From assembly GCA_948146395.1 (NCBI GenBank), contig OX411551.1, positions 44,488,796 to 44,552,795 on the forward strand: a stretch of 64,000 nucleotides of DNA, given 5' to 3'. The position numbers and the translations under genes are program-made. The DNA is from Fragum whitleyi. Taxonomy: Eukaryota; Mollusca; Bivalvia; Cardiida; Cardiidae. Below, piece after piece: positions 39,101-52,054 of this stretch (the first letter of the stretch is position 1; every line of letters begins with the position of its first letter). The notes below the pieces were generated by a model. It saw only the letters and a program-made list of their open reading frames with translations, was not told the DNA's origin and searched no databases.

Positions 39101-42100
39101 GTAAAGGGAAAATTAAGGTTGGTTTTGATTTATTTGAACAACTTTGGTAGAGCTTGACCCAAGGAACATCCCTGCCAAGTTTCATCAAGATTGGCCCACT
39201 GGTTTAGGAGATGTTTAAAGAAATTGTGGACGACGCACGACGGACATTGTACGATCACAATAGCTCACCTTGAGCACTTTGTGCTCAGGTGAGCTAAAAA
39301 TAAGAAAGATTTTTTTGTAGACAGACAAATGGATCACTTAAATCTCCATCAATAGGATACAATATGAACAACCCAAGTTAATGCTAAGCTGATGTGAATG
39401 ATACTGGGAAAGTTCTAAGTTGAACAAGATATGTTTGTGAAAAAAAATATGTTTACAGTGAAGTCATTTTCTTTACCTTGCTTATCTTTTTACCCAAGTT
39501 CTTAGCCCCATGCCACATGTCATAACTGTGTCTAACCTGTTGATATGTTGTTTCTGCAATGTTAGAAAAATGAGTATACATTCATAAATCATATTACTCG
39601 GGCCATTGTCACCAATGAACCCAGAACATTCTTGTCAGTTATCTTAGAAAGTTCCAAAAGTTCAGTTTATGAGCCTATATTGATTGATTGGAGTGTAATA
39701 TCTTGAAAATTTGGGAGCGATTTTCATTGTGAAACCTGTGTGCAACAGAAAAAAAACCTTTCTCCATATTTCAACATATTTGAACAAGATGTATTTGTTT
39801 CAAACAGATAGCCCCGCGAAAGACTTTTAAAGAACTTTAGACTTTAAAGACTACATTTGCTTTGAAAAATGAACAATTATCCTGAAAAACATATCAACTG
39901 AATCTTAATTAGGCTTGAAGTGAGACAAAGGCAGAAAAATATTTTTTCTTAAAGGAAAAACCATTTTAAAACAATGAACAGTGAAAATATGCTCATATTT
40001 AAATGATATAATAGAAATACCTATATAGCTATGAATGGGTCTTGATCATATGAACATCTTTAGTTATGTTGTTAGTAAACTGCACACCACATGTTAATTG
40101 TGTTTTCATTAGACAGAAAGAAGAACACTAACAAAAAGTATGACTGATAGATTGGAGTAGGGACATTATAAGAATTATCTAAAAACATACTCATTATCTT
40201 TGATATCTGTGGATGGGCATCAGTTACCACTTCTTTAAGAACAACACCAGCATTAGTGATAGAACTCATGGCTTTTTGGAAGCCTCTTGCCTCCATCAAA
40301 CCGGACTTCAGCATTGTTTCTCGCTTGTCTACTACTTCCAAAGCTAAAATTCTTTTATCTTCTTGATTCATAACTGTATATGTACAGTATTTAGCAGTAT
40401 GACCTGGTGAATCCATTCTTCCATCACCTATAGAAGAAAGGAAATGCATATTGATGCGAGAGCAGATGAGAGATATAGCAGTCCATCTTTTGCTCAGGAA
40501 TTCACTGTCCAAAAATTTAAAAAAAACGTTCTATTTAGTCCTTATTGCTCTAACAAGACAAGAGGACCTTGAGGGCCCTAAACTGCTCACCTGATATTGC
40601 AAGTAAATTATCATTAAGACTCCTTGTCCTGTGATATGGCACAGATTCTTCCCATTTTCAATAGAGTTCATCCTCATGACCTAACAGACATTCTGACCAA
40701 GTTTCATGATGATTGGACCATATTTGTGGCAATTTCAGCTCAGGTAGAGCCAAATCCAAGATGTCATTGCTAAACTATTCATGGTTAATTTATAGGCACT
40801 TACAATAGTATAGCACTTACTAATCAAAAAGCTGAATTTGTTTATATTTCATATACCTAAACTTACCTGATACTATGACCTCAACTGCCCGATGTTCTTC
40901 AAGTGCAGACTGTTGAATAGTAAACCAGTACTCATTAACCACAGGAACAACACATTTCGTTTGAATCCGATGAAAGGTAGTTGGTCCTGGGAATGACAGG
41001 CTCAGAAATTTGGCAAATAGTGCAACTTTGAAGTAGTTGTTCCCAGAAAGTATTATAGCAGACATGGCTTGAAAGTTGGTTAAATATACACCATTAGGCA
41101 TCATTGACGAAGTGGCCCATCTGAATACATGTCCATTGCAGCACCTCTGAAATACAAGAGCTGTCACTGTAAGATGACAATGCCCCCGACACCGCTTTGA
41201 TTTTAAGTTATGGCCAATCTATGTTGAAGGTCAAGGTCATCCAGGGGTCAAGGTCACCAAAGTATGTGCCTACAGAAAGGTAATGTACCAAGGAATGTTG
41301 TGGTAAAGTATGATGCGAATATGTTAAGTAATAAGGAAGTTATGGCCAATGTTAAAGTTTTTGGACGGAATGACGGACGGACGGACAGACGGACAGACGG
41401 ACGGACGGACAAGTCAAATTTATGATGCCTCCCTATCGGGGGCATAAAAATAAGATCTGTATAATCTTCAATTTTTAAAGAAGGGCATTGCCCACATGTG
41501 CCCTTTAATCGGCTGTTGGATGTTAAATAGTGGATAAAAAGTATAAGTAAATAAAGAGGCATATTTCCACAAAATGCATTTAAGTTATTTCCCTAGATAG
41601 TATAGCTTACTATTTTGATGGTGAACTTACATGTTAGATTTCAAAAGAATCACAACGCTTACAGTGAAACGTGTAGTCCTGATGTGAAAACTTTATTTTT
41701 TTATTTTATTTTTTTGAAAACCTGCCATGTTCATTGGTTAAGAACACAATTTTATACATGATATTTTTCTGATCCCAAGCTGTCAGATTTTTTTCATCTA
41801 TAAATTATGAATTATTTCCTTGAAAACACATTAGTTTACCTGAATTTCCATGTCTAGTCTACTTGAATATATTTCCAAAATATCATGTTCATTTGATTTG
41901 GCATGACATATACATGTAGTTCACTTTGATTCTCATAGAGTTTATGAGTTGAAGATTCTTGAAAGGAAAACAGGCTTTTGGCAAGGATGTTCAGAAGAAG
42001 ATTTTTTTTATAGATTTCTTAAATAATACTGGCCCAAGATCTCTCCCTCCCTGACCTTGGTACTCTGCTGTTGGTGGCACCATGAATATGATTCTGGCAT

Positions 42101-45100
42101 TCGTGAAAGGGAACAACATAATAAACACTCCTCCCTCCCCCCTCCCGAATTTTGATTGATATAGATAGATTGTGTTAACGGATTCTTTTGAATAATTTTA
42201 AGACGAACACTCCTAGCAGACTGACACCAGACAAAGTGTGATCCCAAAAGCTCTCATTGGCAACTTGTGCTCATGCAGTTAAATTCAACTTTTTTTACTA
42301 AAACTTTTTGAGTCACCTGAGCACAATGTGCTCAAGTGGTCTATTGTGATAATCCTTTGTCTGACGTAAGTCAACAAATTTCATAGAAATTTGCCCCAAA
42401 CAACTGGGCCGATTTACACCAGTTATAACAGGAATGTTCCCTAGTTAGTCCTATTCCAAAATAACTGAAGGATTAAAAATCGGGTGAAAACCCTGCTTGT
42501 CAAGACAACAAATATGATTTTTTAGAATAAAATCTTCAAAATTCTTCTTCTGATGAACCACAAGCCCTACAGCCTTGAAAAAAGGCAAAGATAATCAGCT
42601 CATTGACTTGTATTGAACTAGATAAAATCATGGACCACCAGGGCAGAGCACCAAATGGATAAGTTAGGTCTAGGCACTTTGTAAGTCATAAAATTTCTTT
42701 GTCCCATACAGAAGGCTGACAGCCTTTATGTAATGGAGCGTCAGTTCATAATATACCTTTATGAAAATATATCAACCAATTAATTAATGTCATCCAGGGG
42801 CAAAGCACTGGGAGAAGGGGGATCTTGGATCAATATAGTATGCTTTAAAAGTTGGCAAAAAAGTGAAGCAAAACCCCATTTGATAGAAAGAATTTCAGTT
42901 TAATGAGCTGAAAAGGTTGAATATTTGAAAATCTCTTTTCTTGGGTTGCTAGGACAGATCTTTTTATTGATTGAATGGAGTTTAACGCCGCTTTCAACAT
43001 TATTTCAGTTATATCGCGGCGGCTGGAGCACCTAACAATGGATCCCTGGTATTTCTCTCACCAGTACAACCATCACATTCTTTCCTAGCCTCCAGCCGCT
43101 ATCTCACATAGGTCTACGATTATCAACCCATTGGTGAGAGACAAATAGTCGGAAAGAATGAGTGCCGCCGTCGGGGATCGAACCCGGGACCTCTAGAATG
43201 ACAGTCCGACGCGCTATAGGACAGATCTAGGTTGTAAACTCTTTTCTTAGGTGAGCAACCCACGGCCAACAGCCCTTTTATGAAATAATATAAAATTCAC
43301 ATACCCATACACATTCAGCAACACACCCAACTTTCTTTATCTCTGTAATCATATCAACCTGACAAATTCCACACCGTCTCTTAGGGTACATTGCAATCAG
43401 TTCTTTAAGCATCTGGTGGGTAACTATACATTTATCCTCTGTGATTATATGCTCTTCTATATCTGTTAATTGTTGAGTACCTTTACTAGGAAATGTTTCA
43501 TCTGGTATCTCTTCTTCTGTATCCACACCAATCTCAAAGACACTTTCTTCTAAACCTTGCTCATCTTCACAACTGTCTAGTTCTGATTGCCTGTTATATT
43601 AATCATGAAATAATAATTCTAAGTGCTTCTCATAAAAAGGGACATAATAATGTACACTGCAAATTAATATTTTAGAGATAGAAGTACATTATACATGTAT
43701 ATGTAGATTTTTTTCTTGGGTCGAAGTCCAAGTGGTTATTGAGATAGGAGCTTAATTCTAGACTAGTCCATATGAAAAGTGTTTTCTAGAATCTTTACTC
43801 AAAACAAGTCCTTCTTAAAATCATAAAACATGAGAGTAAAGGAGATATTGATTGCTTAAAAAAAATTCTGCTATTATCTAAATGTTTTTATATCTATATT
43901 TCATCAGCACATATCTTCAACATGGCAAAATAATGCTGACATCAATGAATTGTTCATAGAATAAAGACAACTACATGTCATTTCCTAGTTGGGCATGTTA
44001 AACTTACCGGTAAGTCCAAGAAACGTATACTAATTTTGGAAATAAATTTTCTAGAGAAGAAAAAAATATGGTTGGGCTTGAAGTACTGCGTTGTTTCTCA
44101 AACTTAGAATAATTGAATTTACCAAAACAAGACATGTTTGTAAAACATTGAAGCCCCCACTAAAATCAAGTCAATAGCATTTTCTTTGTCAATCAACAAA
44201 GGGCAATAACTCACAAAACATGATGAGTAGAGTTACGGTTCTTATGCACTGCACTTCTTCTCAATGAGATTTATCCACCTGTTAAGTTTCATGATTCTAG
44301 CTTGCATACTTTTTGAGATCAAATGCTCTGGACAAAAAAAGATCTACAGACAGACCAACAGACAAGTGCAAAGCAATGTACACCCTCTTCTTCAAAGGGG
44401 GCATAAAACAGGGAAAAATATAAAAATGAAAAAATGTGTGCAAGGATACAATGAATCATCAGCTTATTTTCTTTATTTTAAAAGTTTTTAACTATTACAA
44501 GGTACACCTTAACTGTGTATAAATCACAATTTGAAACAAGAAACACCTATCAAATGTTTTTCATTCAATAAGTTTTTTAATCACCCTACCCAAATAAAGT
44601 ACAATTAACCAACCAAACACTCTTCAATGACTTTTAGAAATTTGATTAAACCCTAATTCTATGTTGCTTTTTCAAATCTTTTCTGATATTAAAGGTTCAA
44701 TGCCCTATTTTGGCCATTTTTAGCTCCACTGGCTGAAAGCCACTGGGGCTATTGTCATGGCGTTGTGTCCGTCGTGCGTCCGTCCGTCCGTCCGTCCGTG
44801 CGTGTGTCCGGTCGTAAACTTTTCTTTAAAAATCTTCTCCTCAGAAACTACAGGATGGATTTCAACCAAACTTCACAGGAATGATCCTTGGGTGACCCTC
44901 TTTCAAAGTTGTTCAAGAAATTTTGATCCAATGAAAAACATGGATTTAATGGGCGTGGCTTATTTCCAAATATGGTAAAAAGTGAGTTTTCTCAGATTCT
45001 AATCCATGGATACCAATTAAATTTTACATGAATAACCCTTGGGTGACCCTTTATGAGTTTACAAAAGATCATTGTGATTGGATGAAAAATATGCATTTTA

Positions 45101-48100
45101 TGGGCGGAGGTCATTTCTCTATATGTTATATAGTGGAAACTTTGAAAATCATTTTCTCAGGATGTAACTGATGGATATCAACCAAATTTCACTGGAATGA
45201 TCCTTGAGTGACCCTTAATGAGTTTACAAAAGATCATTGTGATTGGATGAAAAATATGTATTTTATGGGCAGAGGTCATTTCTCTATAAGTTATATAGTG
45301 GAAACTTTGAAAATCATTTTCTCAGAATGTAACAGATGGATATCAACCTAATTTCACTGGAATGATCCTTGAGTAACACTTTATCTATTTACCAAAAATT
45401 ATTTTGATTGGATGAAAAATGTGCATTTTATGGGCAGAGGTCATTTCTCTATATGTTATATAGTGGAAACTTTGAAAATCATTTTCTCAGAATTTAATTT
45501 TTGGATATCAATTAAATTTCACTGGAATGATACTTGAGTGACCCTTTATCAGTGTATCAAAAATTATTTTGATTGCATGAAAAATATACATTTTATGGGT
45601 GGAGGTCAATTCTCAATATGTTGAAAATCATTTTCAACATCAGTAGAACCCCAAATATCTAAAAATCTAGTCAAAACATTTATTTGCTTTTACAAGAATT
45701 TCAAGCCTGTGGAGCGACTCAAGCCATTCATGGCTTTCTAGTTGTTGGATGACACACTTGTTAGAGAAAAGAAAATGCTCCCAAAATTTCAAATACCGTG
45801 TAATAATTTCAGATCATATTTGCTAGCAAAGAGACTCTTAAGTTCTTATTTCCATAAATAAACATAACTTCTCCAAGACTCAAATTAGGACTGTAATTCT
45901 AAAACCTATTAACAACAGCTACACATCATCTCTTGGCCAAGCTCCATTCCACAAATGTTCTCTTTCCTCCCAATCAAAATCTAAATGGCTGCCAAAAGAA
46001 CCTACTTACACTATTGAAATGTTTTTCCAACCTTCAGGTTCATAGGTAGGATCATCGGGATCAAAGTCAGGATCTAAAATGTCCTCCATGTCTGTACTTG
46101 ACAAATCAAAGTCAACGCTGTACAGGTAAAAGATAGAAAAATAATAAATTCATGTAAATTTGATGAAATAACCATTTTACCCTGAAACAGCATTTTTCAC
46201 GCTTATTATCTTCACAATAACCATGGCTTGGTCACATTACCTTGACCTTGTTATCTGCAGATTAATATTATTGAGACTCATCACAATGTCAAACAAGAGG
46301 CTAGAATCTTGAATAGGCTTAAAGAAACAGGCAATGTAAATGTTTTCTATTAAGTTTTTCAGCAATTAAACCTTAACAGATGACCATGTCACATGAACTT
46401 GACTTACAGTTGCAACTGCAGATGTAACTCATGGATCTACCACCATACCAAACATAAGGTTTGATTTTTGAAAAGGCTTGAAGAAATTTGCAAAGTTACG
46501 TTCATTAAAATGATGAATTTTGACAGATTACCATGTGCAGCATGACCTTGGATTGATTGAATGGAGTTTCACACTGCTTTCAACATTTTTTCAGTTATAT
46601 CGCGGCGGCTGAAGCACCTAACAATGGTATCCTGGTATTTCTCTCACCAGTACAACCACCACATCCTTTCCTAGCCTCCGGCTGCTATCTCACATAAGTC
46701 TACGATTATCAACCCATTGGTGAGAGACAAATAGTCAGAAATAATGAGTGCCGCTGTCGGGGATTGAACCCGGGACCTCTAGATTGACAGTCCGATGCGC
46801 TACCAACTGCACTATGACGGCAGCTTACCATAACCTTGGAATCTACAAATGCACACCATTGAAATCTATAACCATGCTGAATAAGAGCCTTTTTCTTGAA
46901 TAGCCTTCAAGTAACAGGCAAATGTAAGTTTCAAGTTCAGTTTAGGGAGGCGGCCAGAGCACAGTTAAGCGATGTGTCATGTCCATGATCTCTTGATGCA
47001 TGGAAATAAGAGGTACTCTAATTGTATAAACATAACTTTCAAAAAAAAACAACCCAAGAGGACCAAGATGGTCCTAGATCGCTCACCTGTCTCTCTTTGA
47101 CCCCTCGGACATCACATCATTTAAATAGTCAGATGTAATAAAGGAGGTATTTAATTCAACATAAACAAGTTAAAAGAAGTTCCGGCCTAAATTGTGGCCT
47201 CTTGAGTTATAAAACGAAAATTATCAATAAAGCTCCCTTTCCTGTGATATGGTATGGATCCTTCCTATTTCCTAAAAGGGTTAATCTTAGTGACTTGACC
47301 AACATACTGACCAAGTTTCATGAGGATTGAGCCATATTTGTGGCCTCTAAAGCGTTAACAAGATAATTGTCATGAAGGCCCCTTTTCCCTTGATATTGCG
47401 TAGATCCTTCTCATTTTGGATAAGGTTCATCCTTGTCAGTTGGCCAACATTCTGACCAAGTTTCATGAAGATTGGGGCATTTTTGTGGCCTCTAGAGTCT
47501 TAACAAGAGAATTGTCATTAAGGCCCCTTTTCCTGTGATATGGCATGGATCCTTCCCATTTTCAATAGGCTTAATCCTTGTAACCTGACAAACATTCTGA
47601 CCAAGTTTCATGAAGATTGGGCCATATTTGTGGCCCCTAGAGTGTAAACAAGAAAATCGTCATTGAGGCCCCTTTTCCTGTGATATGGCATAGATCCTTC
47701 CCATTTTCAATGTGTAAACACATCTGACATCTGACAAAAGGAGACACACAACAGACATCCAATGATCACAAAAACTCACATTGAGCATGATGTGCTCAGA
47801 TGAGCTAAAATCCATCAGCGTTCTCATATTAAGTAAGTCTTTTTCACTTTTAAATAAGCCTCAATTCCAGTTAAACTTGACTGATTGGAATTTTACATGA
47901 GTAAAGCTAAGAAGCCAATACCTGTATTTCATTGTCTTCTCTTTCAGTGTGTCATCCCCAGTCTTTTCAACCAAATGAATAGTTGGCGTTTTTTCTATAT
48001 CTCTATGAAAAGAAAAAATCTTATTCACAATAAATTACTAGAAACTAATATGTATGGTTACCTTAACTACGTGCACTGGTAATTCTTCTGTTTTTGATTC

Positions 48101-51100
48101 ATCTGGTTATTTATGATTGAGTCGACGGTTTATTATGTACTAGTCATCCATTTGTAAGTAAAATAATGTTTCAAAATTTCAGACCTTAATAAAATTGTTC
48201 ATTCAGCAGCTTCTATCTAATGGAAGAGATAAAACTGTTGTATGAGGTATATCTTTTTTAAAAATGCCTCGCCAATGAATATCTCTACTAATTTTGAATG
48301 AAATCTGGTTATATGATTCAAAGAATGTATCTTCAATAATTCTTGGATAACCGATATTTAATGCATAACAATAACTTGAGTTGCCATTAGAACTTCTTGC
48401 TCTCGAAAGCCAATATAACAAGTCAATAACAGGTCAATAGCCTATTCTTTGTCAATAAACACAGGGCAATAACACACAAAATATGATGACTACAGTTAAG
48501 GTTCTTGTGCAATGCACTTCTCCACAATGAGATCTATCAACCTGTGAAGTTTCATGATTCTAGCTTTTCTTCATACTTTTTAGAGATGCTCCAGACAAAA
48601 AACTGTCTACGGACGGACCTACCAAGAGACTGGCAAACAAGAGCAAAGCAATTTACTCCCTCTTTTTCGAAGGGGGGCATAATTATAATATTGATTCAAC
48701 TTTGATATCATTTTAGGGTAAGTCACGTAGGTAGTGAACCTAATCATATCTTCTTTCATTTCATTCACCAGTACAATAATATAGAGGATAATTGACAAAG
48801 ATTGATTTAAATTTCAAGGATTGAATGTGATTTTACTTTGAACAACCTTGTAGTTATATCGCAGCAGCTTGAGCACCTAACAAAGGAATCCTGGTATATC
48901 TCTTACCAGTACTACCATTAAATCCTTCCAAACCTCTAGTTGCTATCCCACACAGGTCTACAATTTTTAACCTATTGGTGGGAGGCAATTAGTTGGAAAG
49001 GACGAGTGCCAAAGTTTAGAATTTAACCTTGGACCTTTTTGAATAATAGTCGCTGTGCTACCAGTGCCCTATGTAGGCTGCTTATATTTCATTGGGTGAA
49101 CAAAAGAGCTATGTTTTACACTACAACAATCAACCAGTAATCTGTTTTTGTTACATCAATTAAATTAAATTTCACATACTTACTTTCTGATTCTCTTAAT
49201 TCCTGAAGGCCCTGGTGTCACATCAACCCTTCTCTTTTGTTGGAGTCCCTTTGGTCTGTAAAAATAATCATTTTTCATGAAGATTGATTTAGATTTATAG
49301 TGAGTTAAGTATGGGAAAGAGTGAAACAACATTCAGGCCTTTCAGCCTTTCAGGAGAAACCACATCAATATTACATATAGTGTGCAATTTCTGGTCAAAA
49401 TATATCTTATTGTCTGGTTACACCAGATTTAACCAAGCTGCAATACACAAAAGTAGGTGCCAATTATCCGCTTGGTTCGAGATTTTTGCTCATTACCCTT
49501 CCTATCTCCTAGACTGATGTAAACACAACAACAAAAAAATGAAGAGTTTGACAAAAATCTGAACATTAAATATATTCATTGTTACAATTATCATCACTTA
49601 AAAGTATTCATGTATCTTTTTAGGATATATAGAATTCACCATAAATTATATTTACTATCATCACTCTAACTTATTTTATCTTAAAGAGTGTAAAATCTGT
49701 GGAAATAAATGCTTTCTCTCAATAAGTGGGAATGAATTAGATTCAAATATGAAAATGGAGTATTTATCGACAAAATCTTTGCCGTTGGTATTCACTGGAC
49801 TTTGTTTTTTTAAGACAAAATCAAAAAAGTGCCCTAAATATATGGTTCATAAAGGAAACACATATATATTCTTTCTTCTCTATATTCATGGAATTTATCA
49901 ACATTCTGAATGAAAATACCAAAAGTATGTTGCATTATCACGTCAAATAAATTTCAATTATACCTTAGAGATAATATTCTGTCAAATGTAATAAATACAG
50001 ACATAAAATAATGAAATTGATATCTTTCATATTATCAAAGCCTGCATAGCTAAGCCGCTATGCATTTTGGGTCTGGCTGTCAATCATGGGGTCATAAGTT
50101 TTGGTCCCGTCTCGGCCATCTTCCAGTCAACATTTGATAATAGTCAATGTGACACAAATCATTATTTTGTCTCCCATTAATGGGTGAATGATAAATAGTA
50201 TGCTTTAGTGGTATGACCAGCTGTTGGCTCGGGTGAAATGCTGTGGTTGTGCTGGTTGAAGAAACGACAGGAAATAATGGTTAGGTGTGCCAGCCACAAC
50301 AATATAACTCAAATAATGTCAAAGTGGAGTCAAACCCCACATTTACAAATCAAATTTATCATATATGAAATCTCCCTTACATTTCCTGATCACTTTCACT
50401 TGTAATTGACAACACATCTGATATTCCTTTCAATAGGCCAGAAATGGTGCCTTTAGGTGTAGCAATCTTCCCAACAATGTTCTGTGCGGTCATTTGATGG
50501 AATACAGAGGAAGTTTGCTGTTCCAAATAGCTAAATATGAAAAAAAACAAAAAAAAAACAATATTTAAAATTACATTAATGTATAGATGTTTTAAAATAC
50601 AACTTATAGATTAGAGAATGTTTATATAATTCATGGAGATATGCAATAAAAACAAATTCTCATCACCTGAATATGCAAAGCTATCTTGAATTCATTCGAA
50701 CTCTTGCATCGAAGACAGTCTTGTGAAATACAAGTTTGATAACTACAAGGGCATTGTCGGACCAGCCAAACTCAATTTGATAAGATAATTATACACTTAT
50801 TTTATCAGTGAACGTCTTTTCATATTTTCTTATAAGTGTTGAATTGTGCAAAAGCTCATATTTCATTTAACAATAGTACTTGATCCCAATATGAAGATAC
50901 AAAGACTATGTACTGGTTTATTTGAAGACTTGACTATTCTATAATTAATATTTCAAAATATTGATACTTAATCTATATTTTTGTGCTTACTTGTTTGAAT
51001 GGGGTTCAACTACACATTGTCACAGTCAATCTAATCAACAATAGGTAAAATTCAAAATTATGAATATTGTCTTCTTTGCACCAATTACACAATTTCAACA

Positions 51101-51986
51101 TGGGGATTTGCCAATATTTTTGTCCTAGAAAAAAATCCATGTGACTGACTGGTCAGGGTTCCCAAAACACCTCAAATGGGGTTTTTTCACCCCCAATTTG
51201 AATCTTGTACCCCCAATTTTTGCAAGAAACCTTCTTTGTTTCATTTAAAGGGTGCACAAGTATGCTGAAAATTGACTGTTTTCACCCCAAATTTAAAAGT
51301 CTGTGGGAGCCCTGCAGGTGGAGGGTACATACAAATATACAAATGGGGAAGCATATATGGACATATTTCGGTGGGACATTGTATATAACTTAACTGAGGG
51401 TTCAATGTGATCAATCTTTACATGGTTGGTCTAAAGTCAAAGGTGGATTTTTCAGGGAAAAAAGACTATGGCATCCATGATAATACCCAACATGCATAAC
51501 GATTTTCTAGGAATATAGATTAGTGGGCGGATTGCAGTGTGTCAGTCTCAAGATTGTTTTGTAGAGTAAGAGAAAATCTATTTGAAAAGAAACAAAGTCA
51601 CAATAGCTCAAATCAGAGAAGTCACCGCCCATGTTTTACCCAAATGTCACATAACCCCAGAACACTAGCACAGCGCTCTATCAACTGAGCTACCCAACAC
51701 CTTGTCAATTGTCACGAGTCTACAAATGGCCGAACAGAGCATTCTCTGTTTACTTCTGATGCTGTTGAAGTTAATTAAGGCAGAAGAATTCCCTGTACAT
51801 GGGGCTCTAACCTACAATTCCCTGAACACTTGCATGGCACTTTACCAAGTGAGCTTACTTGGTACCTGGTCATAAATGAGTTCACCAAAGGTTAATCACT
51901 ATAAGCAAGCAATATAATTTGTCATGAAAAAAGCAATGGTTTTACACAGAGAGAGAGATAGTGTGTGTGTGAGAGAGAGAGAGATA

Positions 51987-52054
<68 letters not shown>

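Noticed and set aside
40072..40512. 146-residue frame as a separate gene
   Set aside because: Its coding part is exon 8 (40191-40427); the remainder is intron read-through on both sides.
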